DNA of 64,000 nt from NCBI GenBank assembly GCA_021838445.1, contig JAKCDU010000013.1, positions 1 to 64,000 on the forward strand. Reading direction: 5' to 3'. Positions 53,394 to 62,889 of this stretch are shown here, piece after piece. This stretch comes from Actinomycetes bacterium (lineage in GTDB: Bacteria; Actinomycetota; Acidimicrobiia; Acidimicrobiales; Palsa-688). Within the stretch, counting starts at the first letter, position 1. Each line of letters opens with the position of its first letter. Both the position numbers and the translations under genes were made by a program. A model generated the notes under the pieces. The model was not told the origin of the DNA, searched no databases, and was given only the letters and a program-made list of their open reading frames with translations.

Positions 53394-55646
53394 GTGGCCA
53401 TGAGCCGGACCAATGACAGCACCAACCGGGCCCGGGCGGTGGTGACCGTCGAGCGGGTGCTGCCTTGGCGGAGGCAGGTCCAGACCGCCGACGCGCTGAT
53501 GCCGCTGCTCACCGCCTTCCGGGGGCGCCACCCCAAGCATCCGTCGGCCTCCATAGTGCGGGCCTACGAGATGGCCGCCCAGGCCCACCAGGGCCAGCTG
53601 CGCAACTCCGGCGAGGCCTACATAAGCCACCCGCTGGCCGTGGCGACCATCCTTGCCGGCCTGGGCCTCGACGATGTGACCATCATCTCGGCGCTGTTGC
53701 ACGACGCCGTCGAGGACACCGCCCTGGGACTCGACGAGATCCAGTCCGAATTCGGCGCCGACGTGGCGGCCATAGTCGACGGGGTCACCAAGCTCGACCG
53801 GGTCCGCTTCGACTCCCGCCAGGCCCAGCAGGCGGCCACCATGCGCAAGATGCTCGTGGCCATGGCCAAGGACCCCCGGGTCCTGCTCATCAAGCTGGCC
53901 GACCGCCTGCACAACATGCAGACCATCGCCGCCATGCCCGAGTGGAAGCAGAAGCGCTCGGCCCAGGAGACCCTCGACATCTACGCCCCCCTGGCCCACC
54001 GCTTCGGTATCCAGGACATCCGCTGGCAACTCGAGGACCTGGCGTTCGCCGCGCTGCACCCGAGGCGCTACGCCGAGATCGAGCAGATGGTGGCCACCCG
54101 GGCGCCCGAACGGGAGATCTACCTGGCCCAGGTGATCGACCACGTCAACGAGCGGCTGGCCGCGGCCCGTATCACCGCTCAGGTCACCGGCCGGCCGAAG
54201 CACCTGTACTCGATCTACGAGAAGATGGTGGTGAAGGGCAAGGAGTTCGACGAGATCTACGATCTGGTCGGGGTCCGGGTGCTGGTCGAGTCGGTGAAGG
54301 ACTGCTGGGCCGCCCTCGGGGCCATCCACGGGGCCTGGACCCCGGTTCCGGGTCGCTTCAAGGACTACATCAACACCCCCAAGTTCAACCTCTACCAGTC
54401 GCTGCACACCACAGTGGTCGGACCCCAGGGCAAGGCCCTCGAAGCCCAGATCCGCACCTACGAGATGCACCGCCGGGCCGAGTGGGGGATCGCCTCGCAC
54501 TGGGGCTACAAGGAGAAGGCCTCGCCCTCCGACGTGGCGTGGCTGCAGCGCATCGTCGACTGGTCGGCCGAGAGCACCGACCCCTCCGAGTTCCTCGAGA
54601 CCCTGAAGCTCGATCTCGACACCGACGAGACCTACGTCTTCACCCCCAAGGGCGATGTGGTGTCCCTGCCGTTGGAGGCCACGCCCATCGACTTCGCCTA
54701 CGCCATCCACACCGAGATCGGTCACCGCTGCATCGGGGCCAAGGTGAACGGGCGGCTGATACCGCTCGACTCCCGCCTGAGCTCGGGCGACACCGTGGAG
54801 ATCTTCACCTCCAAGGTCCCCTCGGCGGGACCGAGCCGGGACTGGCTGAAGATTGCGGTGAGCCCCCGGGCCCGGAACAAGATCCGCCAGTGGTTCAGCC
54901 GGGAGCGTCGCGAGGACGCCATCGAGACCGGCAAGGAGGAGCTGGTCAAGGCTCTCCGCAAGGAGGGGCTGCCGGTCCAGCGCCTCACCAACTCATCCCT
55001 GCTCATCCAGGTGGCCGAGACCCTCAACTACGCCGACCTCGACGCCCTGCACGCCGCCGTCGGCGAGAGCCACGTGTCGGCCCAGGCGGTGGCTCAGCGC
55101 GTCGCTCGGGAGCTGCGCGGCGGCGACCACGAGGACCAGCTCCCGAGCACCGCCCGCAAACCCCGTCGCGGCGCCGGCAACCGGCGCGGCGTCGGCGTGC
55201 ACGTCGAGGGCCTAGACGATGTGATGGTGCGCCTGTCGCGTTGTTGCACGCCGGTCCCCGGCGACGAGATCATCGGCTTCGTCACCCGCGGTCGGGGGGT
55301 CAGCGTGCACCGTAGCGACTGCGCCAACGCCGCGTCGCTGGCCAGCGGTGACGTGGGGCGGATGATCGAAGTGGAGTGGGACCGTGAGAGCACCGGCAGC
55401 TTCGTCGCCGCCATCGAGCTCAAGGCTCTCGACCGCACCCGCCTGGGCGTCGACGTGTGGAAGGTCATCTCGGACAACCACCTGAACATCCTGCGCAGCG
55501 ATTCCCTCACCGCCCCCGACCGGGTGAGCCGGATGCGCTTCGAGTTCGAGCTGGCCGACCCCGCCCACCTCGACTCGCTCCTGTCGGCTCTGAAGCGCAT
55601 CGACAGCGTCTACGACGCCTACCGGGTGCTGCCCGGCCGGGGGTAG
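53394..55646 (+). CDS. rel: Bifunctional (p)ppGpp synthetase/hydrolase
   Basis: This protein of about 750 residues makes and breaks the alarmone (p)ppGpp. The hydrolase HD domain has intact LLHDAVEDT (H103, D104). The synthetase has RFKDYINTPKFNLYQSLHTT, with the RxKD type typical of bifunctional enzymes. A TGS domain is near 390-450 (FTPKGDVVSLPLEATPIDFAYAIH) and a C-terminal ACT domain ends it. The start is GTG 53394; ATG 53400 is an alternative. Confidence 0.95.
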   Translation: MAMSRTNDSTNRARAVVTVERVLPWRRQVQTADALMPLLTAFRGRHPKHPSASIVRAYEMAAQAHQGQLRNSGEAYISHPLAVATILAGLGLDDVTIISALLHDAVEDTALGLDEIQSEFGADVAAIVDGVTKLDRVRFDSRQAQQAATMRKMLVAMAKDPRVLLIKLADRLHNMQTIAAMPEWKQKRSAQETLDIYAPLAHRFGIQDIRWQLEDLAFAALHPRRYAEIEQMVATRAPEREIYLAQVIDHVNERLAAARITAQVTGRPKHLYSIYEKMVVKGKEFDEIYDLVGVRVLVESVKDCWAALGAIHGAWTPVPGRFKDYINTPKFNLYQSLHTTVVGPQGKALEAQIRTYEMHRRAEWGIASHWGYKEKASPSDVAWLQRIVDWSAESTDPSEFLETLKLDLDTDETYVFTPKGDVVSLPLEATPIDFAYAIHTEIGHRCIGAKVNGRLIPLDSRLSSGDTVEIFTSKVPSAGPSRDWLKIAVSPRARNKIRQWFSRERREDAIETGKEELVKALRKEGLPVQRLTNSSLLIQVAETLNYADLDALHAAVGESHVSAQAVAQRVARELRGGDHEDQLPSTARKPRRGAGNRRGVGVHVEGLDDVMVRLSRCCTPVPGDEIIGFVTRGRGVSVHRSDCANAASLASGDVGRMIEVEWDRESTGSFVAAIELKALDRTRLGVDVWKVISDNHLNILRSDSLTAPDRVSRMRFEFELADPAHLDSLLSALKRIDSVYDAYRVLPGRG

Positions 55647-55686
55647 GACCCGGGCCCGCGGCTCCGGCCGATAGTCTCGGGCGGCC

Positions 55687-56940
55687 ATGGCCGAACTGCG
55701 TCACCCTCCCGGAACCTTCGACGTGATGCCGGCCGAGTCCGGGCCGTGGCAGTCGGTGGTGACCACCTTCGCTGGCGTGGTGGCGTCGGCCGGCTACGGG
55801 CTCATCCTGACCCCGACCTTCGAGGACATCGGGGTGTTCCAGCGCATCGGGGAGTCAACCGACGTGGTGCGCAAGGAGATGTACGACTTCCTGGACAAAG
55901 GGCAGCGCCATGTGGCGCTGCGCCCCGAGCAGACGGCATCGGTGGTGCGCGCCTTCATCCAGCACCGGCCGACCACGCCGTGGAAGGCCTGGTACGCCGG
56001 TTCGCAGTTCCGCTTCGAGCGGCCCCAGGCCGGTCGCTACCGGGAGTTCCATCAGGTCGGGATAGAGGCGTTCGGTAGCGCCGACCCCGACCTCGACGTC
56101 GAGGTGGTAGCCCTCGGCTGGGAGTTCTACCGGGCTATGGGCATCCACCGCATGGAGCTCCTGGTCAACTCCCTCGGCGACGCCGCCTGCCGACCGTCGT
56201 ACCGGCAGCTGCTGGTCGACTACCTCAACTCTCGGCACGACGAGCTGTGCGATGAACACCGCGACCGCATCGCCGACAATCCATTGCGGGTCCTCGACTG
56301 CAAACGACCGGAGTGCCGGTCGGTCACCGCGTCGGCGCCGCGCCAGGTGGATCATCTCTGCGCCGACTGCGCCGCCCACTTCGCCCGCGTCACCGAGGGC
56401 CTGGCCGCCCTTTCCATCCCTTTCACCATGCAGCCGACCCTCGTGCGCGGCCTCGACTACTACACCCGGACCACCTTCGAGTACGCCGGCACCGCCCTGG
56501 AGTCGGCCCAGAACGCCCTCGGCGGGGGTGGCCGCTACGACGGGCTGGTCGCCGCCATGGGCGGACCCGACACCCCGGCGGTCGGCTTCGCGCTGGGCGT
56601 CGAACGCATCCTGCTGGCCCTGACCGCTGAGGCCGTGACCCCCCGACCGGTGGCCCTGCTCGACGCCTTCGTCGTGGACTTCTCCGGGGGGGCGGCGGCC
56701 CGGGACCTGACGGCCCGCCTGCGGGCCGCCGGCCTCCGGGTGGACCGCAGCTTCGACGCCCGCTCCCCGAAGGCCCAGTTCAAAGCGGCCGACCGCTCCG
56801 GGGCCCGCCTGGCTCTGATCGTGGGGCCCGACGAAGCCGCGGCCGGCACCGTGGCGCTCAAGGACCTGCAGAACGTCGGCGAGCAGGTGTCGGTACCGAG
56901 CGAACTGGTCGTCGGCGAGGTGACGCGCCGCCTAATCTGA
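55687..56940 (+). CDS. hisS: Histidyl-tRNA synthetase
   Basis: This 417-residue class II enzyme charges tRNA-His. It has motif 2 (GSQFRFERPQAGRYREFHQ), the HisA motifs (LVRGLDYYTRTTFEY; GGGGRYDGLV) and motif 3 (GFALGVERILLAL). The C-terminal anticodon domain is complete. Its stop overlaps the next ATG as TGATG (56938-56942). Confidence 0.95.
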   Translation: MAELRHPPGTFDVMPAESGPWQSVVTTFAGVVASAGYGLILTPTFEDIGVFQRIGESTDVVRKEMYDFLDKGQRHVALRPEQTASVVRAFIQHRPTTPWKAWYAGSQFRFERPQAGRYREFHQVGIEAFGSADPDLDVEVVALGWEFYRAMGIHRMELLVNSLGDAACRPSYRQLLVDYLNSRHDELCDEHRDRIADNPLRVLDCKRPECRSVTASAPRQVDHLCADCAAHFARVTEGLAALSIPFTMQPTLVRGLDYYTRTTFEYAGTALESAQNALGGGGRYDGLVAAMGGPDTPAVGFALGVERILLALTAEAVTPRPVALLDAFVVDFSGGAAARDLTARLRAAGLRVDRSFDARSPKAQFKAADRSGARLALIVGPDEAAAGTVALKDLQNVGEQVSVPSELVVGEVTRRLI

Positions 56941-57293
56941 TGGCCTTGAGCGCCGCCGCCGTAGCCCTCACCGTCGTCTCCACCGCCATCGTCCTCACCT
57001 TGGCGTTCGCCGCCCTGTCCCTGCGGCGCAGCGCCCGCGACCTGCGCCTGCTGGTGGAGGAGATGACCGAGCACGCCGCAGCGGTGATCGACGAGGCCGA
57101 GGAGACCATCGCCCGGGCCCGGGGCGAGCTGCAGCGCGTCGACGACCTGGTCGGCTCGGCCGAGGCCATCACCGAGACCGTCGGCTCGGCCTCCCGGGTG
57201 GCCCACGCCGTGCTGGCCACCCCGCTGATCAAGGTGCTGGCCTTCGGGGCGGGCACCGCCCGCGCCGGCCGGCGGATGCGAGGGATCGGCTGA
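56940..57293 (+). CDS. DUF948-like small membrane protein
   Basis: This 117-residue protein has one membrane helix at about residues 5-27 followed by a coiled-coil-like, Glu and Arg-rich segment (RRSARDLRLLVEEMTEHAAA). A second weak hydrophobic segment lies near 92-104 (TPLIKVLAFGAG). It matches the DUF948 style found before alaS in actinobacteria. It is coupled to hisS on its left and to the next gene on its right by TGATG overlaps. Confidence 0.7.
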   Translation: MALSAAAVALTVVSTAIVLTLAFAALSLRRSARDLRLLVEEMTEHAAAVIDEAEETIARARGELQRVDDLVGSAEAITETVGSASRVAHAVLATPLIKVLAFGAGTARAGRRMRGIG

Positions 57294-57523
57294 TGTTCAA
57301 ACGGGCCCGGTGGCTGACCACCGGCGCCGCGGTCGGCTTCGGCGGCTCCCTGTGGTTGCAGCGCAAACTGAAAGCGGCGGCCACCCGCTACCGGCCCGCC
57401 GGTGTCGCCGAGGCGGCCGCCAGCCGGGCCCGGGACGCCCTGGAGGACGGTCGGGCCGCCATGCGCCAGCGCGAAGCCGAGTTGCGCGGCGACAGCGGCA
57501 GGCGACGAGGCCCCACGTCGTAG
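57293..57523 (+). CDS. DUF6167-like small protein
   Basis: This 76-residue protein has a short basic start, a hydrophobic patch (TTGAAVGFGGSLWLQ) and a charged helix (EAELR near the end). The pattern, and its position between a DUF948 protein and alaS, match the DUF6167 family of actinobacteria. Function unknown. ATG 57293 overlaps the previous stop. Confidence 0.65.
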   Translation: MFKRARWLTTGAAVGFGGSLWLQRKLKAAATRYRPAGVAEAAASRARDALEDGRAAMRQREAELRGDSGRRRGPTS

Positions 57524-57536
57524 GCTGGAGCACGTC

Positions 57537-60116
57537 ATGGACGCCACCGCGCTGCGCCGCGCCTTCACGCAGTACTTCACCGACCGGGGTCACACCGCGG
57601 TCGCCTCATCGGGCCTGATCCCGCACCACCCGCGGGCCCCCCTCTTCACCAACGCCGGGATGAACCAGTTCATCCCGTACTTCGTCGGCGAGGAGCTACC
57701 GCCCTACCCGCGGGCGACGAGCATCCAGAAGTGCGTCCGTATCCGCGGCAAGCACGACGACATCGAGCTGATCGGCCGGACCACCAGGCATCTGACCTTC
57801 TTCGAGATGCTCGGTAACTTCAGCTTCGGTGACTACTTCAAGGAGCGGGCCATCCCCCTCGCCTGGGAGCTGCTGACCGGCGCGTTCGGGCTCGACGGTG
57901 ACCGGCTGTGGGCCAGCGTCTACCTCGACGACGACGAGGCGGCGGAAATCTGGCGCACGGTCGTCGGCCTGCCCGCCGAACGCATCCAGCGCATGGGCGA
58001 GGACAATTTCTGGGAGATGGGCGACACCGGCCCCTGTGGTCCCTGCTCGGAGATCTACTACGACCGGGGTCCGGAGTGGGGTCCCGAAGGCGGACCGCTC
58101 CACGGAGGGGAGGAGCGCTACGTCGAGATCTGGAACCTGGTGTTCATGCAGTTCGACCGCCAGGCCGACGGCTCGCTGCTGCCCCTGCCCAACCCGAGCA
58201 TCGACACCGGGGCCGGGCTGGAGCGCATTCTCAGCGTGTCCCAGGGCGTCCCGGCGGTCTGGGACACTGACGTCATCCGCCCGGTGATCGCCGCCGCCGA
58301 GAGGCTCACCGGCCGCCGCTACGGCGCTGACGGCGAGGTCGACGTGGCCCTGCGCATCCTGGCCGACCACGCCCGCTCGATGACCTTCCTCATCGGCGAC
58401 GGCGTGTTCCCGAGCAACGAGGACCGGGGCTACGTCCTGCGCCGCCTGATCCGCCGGGCCGTACGCCAGGCCTTCACTCTCGGCGTCGACCGGCCCGTGA
58501 CCCCGGACCTGGTGGCGTCGTGCGTGGAGGTCATGGGCGACGCCTACCCCGACCTCGGACGGTCGGCCGGCTTCATCACCGATGTAGCGGCCCGGGAGGA
58601 GGCCCGGTTCCGCACCACCCTGCGCTCGGGCCTGTCCATGCTCGAGGCCGAACTGGCCCAGGGCCGCTCCGAGATATCGGGCGAGGTGGCCTTCCGGCTG
58701 CACGACACCCACGGGTTCCCCGTCGAGCTGACCCGCGAGGTGGCCGCCGAGCGGGGCGCCACCGTCGACGAGGACGGCTTTCGCAGCGCCATGCGCCACC
58801 AGCAGGAGCAGTCCGGCCGGGGCGCCAAGAAGGTGGCCGCCTCGGGCGAGCTCGGCGAGACCTACCGGCGCCTCCTCGAGGAGGCCGGGCAGACCCGCTT
58901 CGTCGGCTACACCGACCTGACCGCCACCGCCACCGTGACCGGCGTGGTGGAGCGCGAGGACGGCACCCTGGAGGTGTTCCTGTCCACCACCCCGTTCTAC
59001 GCCGAGGGGGGAGGCCAGGTCGGCGACACCGGGACCATCGAGACCGACAGCGGCTCGGCCCGGGTCGTGGACACCACCTACGCCCTGCCCGGGTTGACCC
59101 GTCACACCGTCACCGTGGAGACCGGCGAGATCCACCCCGGCCAGTCGGCCACGGCCAGCGTCGACGCCGTGCGCCGGGCCGCCATCCGCCGTAACCACAC
59201 CGGCACCCACCTGCTGCACTGGGCCCTGCGCCGCGTCCTCGGCGACCACGTCAAGCAGCAGGGGTCGCTGGTCGCCCCCGATCGGCTGCGCTTCGACTTC
59301 ACCCACTACAGCCCCCTCCAGCCGGAGGAGATCGCCCGCATCGAGGACCTGGTCAACGCCGCGGTGCTCGCCGACGAGGACGTGGACATCACCGTCATGC
59401 CCCGCTCCGAAGCCGACGCCGCCGGGGCCGTGGCGTTCTTCGAGGACAAGTACGGCGAGGAGGTGCGGGTCATCCGGGCCGGGTCGCAGTCCCTCGAGCT
59501 GTGCGGGGGCACCCACGTGGACCGCCTGGGGCAGATCGGCCCGGTCGAGATCGTCTCGGAGGGCTCCATCGGCTCCAACCTGCGCCGCATCGAGGCCACC
59601 ACCGGGACCGCCACCCTGCAGCGGCTCCGCCACGCCGAACGCCTGATCGCCGAGACGGCGGCCCTGCTGCGGGCCCGCCCCGACGAGCTGACCGAGGCCG
59701 TCGAGCGCAAGCTCGGCGACTACCGGGACATCGAACTGCGCCTCAGGAAGTCCGAGCAGGCGGCCCTGGCCGGGCGGGCCCTCCAGATCGCCGAGGCCGC
59801 CGCCGACGGAGCGGTGGTGGCCCGCGTCGACGGCCTGCCCCCCGATCAGCTGCGAGAGCTGGCCTCCCAGGTGCGCCAGGTCGGTCAGCTGCAGACGGTG
59901 GTGCTCGGCGGAACGCCCGACGGGGACAAGGTGTCCCTGGTGGCGGTGGTGGCCAAGGGGGTGACCCCCACCGCGCCCGAGCTCATCGCGCCGGCCGCGG
60001 CCACCGTGGGGGGTGGCGGGGGAGGCCGGAACCCCGAACAGGCCATGGCCGGGGGGCGCGACTCCTCCCGCCTCGACCAAGCGCTGGAGCAGGTGCGCGC
60101 CGCTCTGGCCGGATGA
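57537..60116 (+). CDS. alaS: Alanyl-tRNA synthetase
   Basis: This 859-residue enzyme charges tRNA-Ala and edits mischarged tRNA. It has a class II core (TSIQKCVRIRGKHDDIE, FFEMLGNFSFGDYFK), editing-site HTGTHLLHWALR (HxxxH) and CGGTHVDR, and a C-Ala domain with a Gly-rich end. ATG 57537 is 13 bases after the previous stop. The ruvX ATG overlaps its stop (ATGA). Confidence 0.96.
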   Translation: MDATALRRAFTQYFTDRGHTAVASSGLIPHHPRAPLFTNAGMNQFIPYFVGEELPPYPRATSIQKCVRIRGKHDDIELIGRTTRHLTFFEMLGNFSFGDYFKERAIPLAWELLTGAFGLDGDRLWASVYLDDDEAAEIWRTVVGLPAERIQRMGEDNFWEMGDTGPCGPCSEIYYDRGPEWGPEGGPLHGGEERYVEIWNLVFMQFDRQADGSLLPLPNPSIDTGAGLERILSVSQGVPAVWDTDVIRPVIAAAERLTGRRYGADGEVDVALRILADHARSMTFLIGDGVFPSNEDRGYVLRRLIRRAVRQAFTLGVDRPVTPDLVASCVEVMGDAYPDLGRSAGFITDVAAREEARFRTTLRSGLSMLEAELAQGRSEISGEVAFRLHDTHGFPVELTREVAAERGATVDEDGFRSAMRHQQEQSGRGAKKVAASGELGETYRRLLEEAGQTRFVGYTDLTATATVTGVVEREDGTLEVFLSTTPFYAEGGGQVGDTGTIETDSGSARVVDTTYALPGLTRHTVTVETGEIHPGQSATASVDAVRRAAIRRNHTGTHLLHWALRRVLGDHVKQQGSLVAPDRLRFDFTHYSPLQPEEIARIEDLVNAAVLADEDVDITVMPRSEADAAGAVAFFEDKYGEEVRVIRAGSQSLELCGGTHVDRLGQIGPVEIVSEGSIGSNLRRIEATTGTATLQRLRHAERLIAETAALLRARPDELTEAVERKLGDYRDIELRLRKSEQAALAGRALQIAEAAADGAVVARVDGLPPDQLRELASQVRQVGQLQTVVLGGTPDGDKVSLVAVVAKGVTPTAPELIAPAAATVGGGGGGRNPEQAMAGGRDSSRLDQALEQVRAALAG

Positions 60117-60562
60117 GCGCCCCCGGTCGCCTGCTCGGTCTGGACCTCGGGAGCCGTCGCATCGGGGTGGCCGTCACCGACGCCGGCCGGACGGTCGCCA
60201 CCGCGGTGGCCACCATCGAGCGCAGCGGCGACCCGACGCGAGACCACCGGGCCATCGCCGCGGCCGCCGCCGAGTACGAGGTGACCGGCGTCGTGATCGG
60301 CGTCCCCTACTCGCTGTCAGGGCAGGCCGGCCCGGCGGCATCGGCGGTTCTCGAAGAGGTGGCCGAGATGCGCCGGACCCTCGGCTACGAGGTGGAGGTC
60401 GTCGACGAGCGCCTCACCACCGTCGCCGCCGCCGGCGCGCTGCGGGCCTCGGGGCGTAAGGGCCGCCAGGCCCGGAAGGTCATCGACCGCACCGCCGCCG
60501 CCGTCCTGCTGCAATCCTTCATCGACCGCCAGGCCAACCTCGAAAGGGGAAGCCCAAGGTGA
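60113..60562 (+). CDS. ruvX: RuvX/YqgF-family Holliday junction resolvase-like protein
   Basis: This 149-residue RNase H-fold nuclease has GLDLGSRRIGVAVTD near the start, VIGVPYSLSGQAGP and VVDERLTTVAA. In other bacteria it has been tied to rRNA 5' processing as well as junction resolution. ATG 60113 overlaps the alaS stop, and the mltG GTG overlaps its own stop (GTGA, 60559-60562). Confidence 0.92.
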   Translation: MSAPGRLLGLDLGSRRIGVAVTDAGRTVATAVATIERSGDPTRDHRAIAAAAAEYEVTGVVIGVPYSLSGQAGPAASAVLEEVAEMRRTLGYEVEVVDERLTTVAAAGALRASGRKGRQARKVIDRTAAAVLLQSFIDRQANLERGSPR

Positions 60563-61908
60563 CCTACGAAGACCTGCCCGGAACCGACCGGGACCCGGCC
60601 TACCAGAGCGGTGACCGCCGGTCACGGGCCGCTCACCCCGACGAGCTCTATGACCCGGCTGGCCCCCCAGAGCACGGCAGCTACAGCTACAGCCACCACG
60701 ACGCCTACGGCGAGCACGCGGGCTACGGCGACGGCGACGGCGACGGCGACGGCCAACACGACCATCACGACGGCTACGACGACCACGACGGCCGGTTCTA
60801 TGACGACGCCGACGACTGGCCGGTGGTGGACGACCCGTCCCCGGTACCGTCCCGCGGGGGCCGCCGGCGGGACCGGTCGGGCTCGGGCCACCCGGTGCTC
60901 AAAGCCCTGGCCGTGCTAACCGTCCTGGTCCTGGTGGTGGTCGGCGGCGGCCTGGTGTGGGCCCAGCAGCAGATCGACCCGGGGGGCCGGCTGGGCCCCA
61001 CGGTGAGCGTGGTCATCCCGGCCGGGTCCAGCACCTCGCAGATCGGCTCCAAGCTGGCCTCCGCCGGGGTCATCCACAATGCCACCCTCTTCGCCCTCTA
61101 CGTGCACCTCCACGGCGACACCCTGCTTCCCGGCACCTACGCGCTGCAGCGCAACTCCCCGTACTCCAGCGCCATCGACGCGCTGCGCCGCGGACCGACG
61201 CTGCTGACCGAGAAGCTGGTCATCCCCGAGGGCTACACCCTGGCCCAGATCGCTGACGCGGTGGCCAAGCTGCCCCATCTGGGGCTGTCGGCCCAGAAGT
61301 TCCTGGCGGCCGCCGGCAACACCGTCCGCAGCCCCTACGAACCGAGCGGCTCGAACAACCTGGAGGGCCTGCTCTTCCCGGCCACCTACGACATCAGCCA
61401 GGGCCAGACCGAGGTCGACGTGCTGGAGAAGATGGTCGGCGCTTTCAACGACCAGGCCTCGTCACTCGGGCTCAGCGCGGCCGCCGCCAAACTCGGGCTC
61501 ACCCCCTACCAGCTCGTCATCGTGGCCTCCATCGTCGAACGCGAAGCCAAGCTGCCCGGCGACCGGGGCAACGTGGCCAGCGTCATATACAACCGTCTGA
61601 AGATCGGGATGAAGCTGGGCGCCGACTCCACCCAGGCCTACTACCTGCGGCTCACCAATCCGGCCATCGTGCCCACCGCCGCCCAGGACGACCAACCCAG
61701 CCCCTACAACACCCGCCTCAACGCCGGACTGCCCCCCACGCCGATCGCCAACCCCGGCGTGGCGTCCCTGCAAGCGGCCACCAACCCCCCGACGACCAAG
61801 TACCTCTACTGGGTGGAGATCAATCCCGACGGTCAGCTCGGTTTCGCCTCCACCGACGCCGGCTTCGTCCAGCTCCAGCAGCAGTGCCGCGCCGCCGGGC
61901 TCTGTTGA
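60559..61908 (+). CDS. mltG: Endolytic peptidoglycan transglycosylase MltG
   Basis: This 449-residue inner-membrane lytic transglycosylase cuts new glycan strands. It has a cytosolic N-terminus of about 110 residues, a membrane helix near 112-135, a LysM-like segment (GYTLAQIADAVA) and the YceG domain with the catalytic Glu in SIVEREAKLPGD. The N-terminus is unusually rich in His, Asp and Gly (residues 40-85), from repeats of a GGCGAC unit. It is coupled on both sides by 4-base overlaps. Confidence 0.93.
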   Translation: MTYEDLPGTDRDPAYQSGDRRSRAAHPDELYDPAGPPEHGSYSYSHHDAYGEHAGYGDGDGDGDGQHDHHDGYDDHDGRFYDDADDWPVVDDPSPVPSRGGRRRDRSGSGHPVLKALAVLTVLVLVVVGGGLVWAQQQIDPGGRLGPTVSVVIPAGSSTSQIGSKLASAGVIHNATLFALYVHLHGDTLLPGTYALQRNSPYSSAIDALRRGPTLLTEKLVIPEGYTLAQIADAVAKLPHLGLSAQKFLAAAGNTVRSPYEPSGSNNLEGLLFPATYDISQGQTEVDVLEKMVGAFNDQASSLGLSAAAAKLGLTPYQLVIVASIVEREAKLPGDRGNVASVIYNRLKIGMKLGADSTQAYYLRLTNPAIVPTAAQDDQPSPYNTRLNAGLPPTPIANPGVASLQAATNPPTTKYLYWVEINPDGQLGFASTDAGFVQLQQQCRAAGLC

Positions 61909-62777
61909 GGGTCCCGAGCGGTCGGACCCGGGTGGCTGCGGTCATCGGTGACCCGGTGACCCACTCCCTGTCCCCGGCCGTCCACAACGCTGCTTTCAGT
62001 GAGCTCGGCATCGACTGGGTGTACGTGGCCTTCCCGGTCAGCGCCGGCCAGGGGGCGGCCGCGGTGGAGGCCATGAGGACCCTGGATCTGGCCGGGCTGT
62101 CGGTGACCATGCCCCACAAGGGCGATGCCGCGGCGGCCGTCGACTCGCACGGCCCGGTGGCCTCCCGGCTGGGGGTGATCAACACGGTGCGCTGGTCACG
62201 CTCGGGCACAGAATCCGAACTGGTCGGCGATTCGACCGACGCCGACGGCTTCCTCGACTCGCTGCGCGGCGACGAAGGATTCGACCCGGCCGGTCGGCAC
62301 TGCACCGTGCTCGGCACCGGGGGGGCGGCGCGGGCCGTGACCCTGGCCCTCGGCGACGCCGGGGCGGCGTCGGTCACCGTGGTCGGCCGCCGTCCGGACG
62401 CCGCCGCCGTCTGCGCCGCCCTGGCCGGGGCCGCGGGGCGGACGGCGTCGGGCAGCGATCCCGAGGTGTGGAGGGAGGCCGTCGCCGAGCGCGACCTCAT
62501 CGTCAACGCCACCCCGGTCGGAATGGACCGCTCGGCCACGCCCCCGTTCGGCATCACCCGGCGATGGCTACGGGCCGGCCAGTTCGTCGCCGACCTGGTC
62601 TACGAGCCGGCCACCACCCCTCTGCTCGCCGAGGCCCGCGAGGCCGGAGCCCACGCCGCCAACGGGCTCGGGATGCTCATCCACCAGGCCGCCCGTCAGG
62701 TGGAGTTGTGGACCGGCCGGCCCGCCCCCATCGGGGCCATGTCGGCGGCCGCGGTCGCCGCCATCTCCCACCGCTAG
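61905..62777 (+). CDS. aroE: Shikimate dehydrogenase
   Basis: This 290-residue enzyme reduces 3-dehydroshikimate with NADPH in aromatic amino-acid synthesis. It has THSLSPAVHNAAF, the catalytic Lys in VTMPHKGD, GDSTDADGF, and the NADP loop LGTGGAARAV with GRR after it. TTG 61905 overlaps the mltG stop (TTGA). A hairpin follows at 62781-62801. Confidence 0.93.
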   Translation: MRVPSGRTRVAAVIGDPVTHSLSPAVHNAAFSELGIDWVYVAFPVSAGQGAAAVEAMRTLDLAGLSVTMPHKGDAAAAVDSHGPVASRLGVINTVRWSRSGTESELVGDSTDADGFLDSLRGDEGFDPAGRHCTVLGTGGAARAVTLALGDAGAASVTVVGRRPDAAAVCAALAGAAGRTASGSDPEVWREAVAERDLIVNATPVGMDRSATPPFGITRRWLRAGQFVADLVYEPATTPLLAEAREAGAHAANGLGMLIHQAARQVELWTGRPAPIGAMSAAAVAAISHR

Positions 62778-62780
62778 CCA

Positions 62781-62801
62781 CCCCGCCACCACATTGCGGG
62801 G
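62781..62801 (+). terminator. Hairpin after aroE
   Basis: CCCCGC (62781-62786) pairs with GCGGGG (62796-62801) around 9 bases, a few bases after the aroE stop. No strong T-run follows. It may end the long operon. Confidence 0.4.
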
Positions 62802-62889
62802 GCCGATGGGCTTTTCCGCCTGTTCGTCCCTTCAAGGGGTGACCCATCCGAGCCGATAGGGAGAACGACGATTCTTCTCGGAGGTTCCC

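Noticed and set aside
60728-60752. Short GGCGAC repeats as a CRISPR or minisatellite
   Set aside because: The unit is 6 bases with no spacers and lies in frame within mltG, so it is a codon-level repeat.
62808-62889. Riboswitch in the leader before the DUF4388 gene
   Set aside because: No match to known c-di-GMP or other riboswitch cores could be seen by eye.
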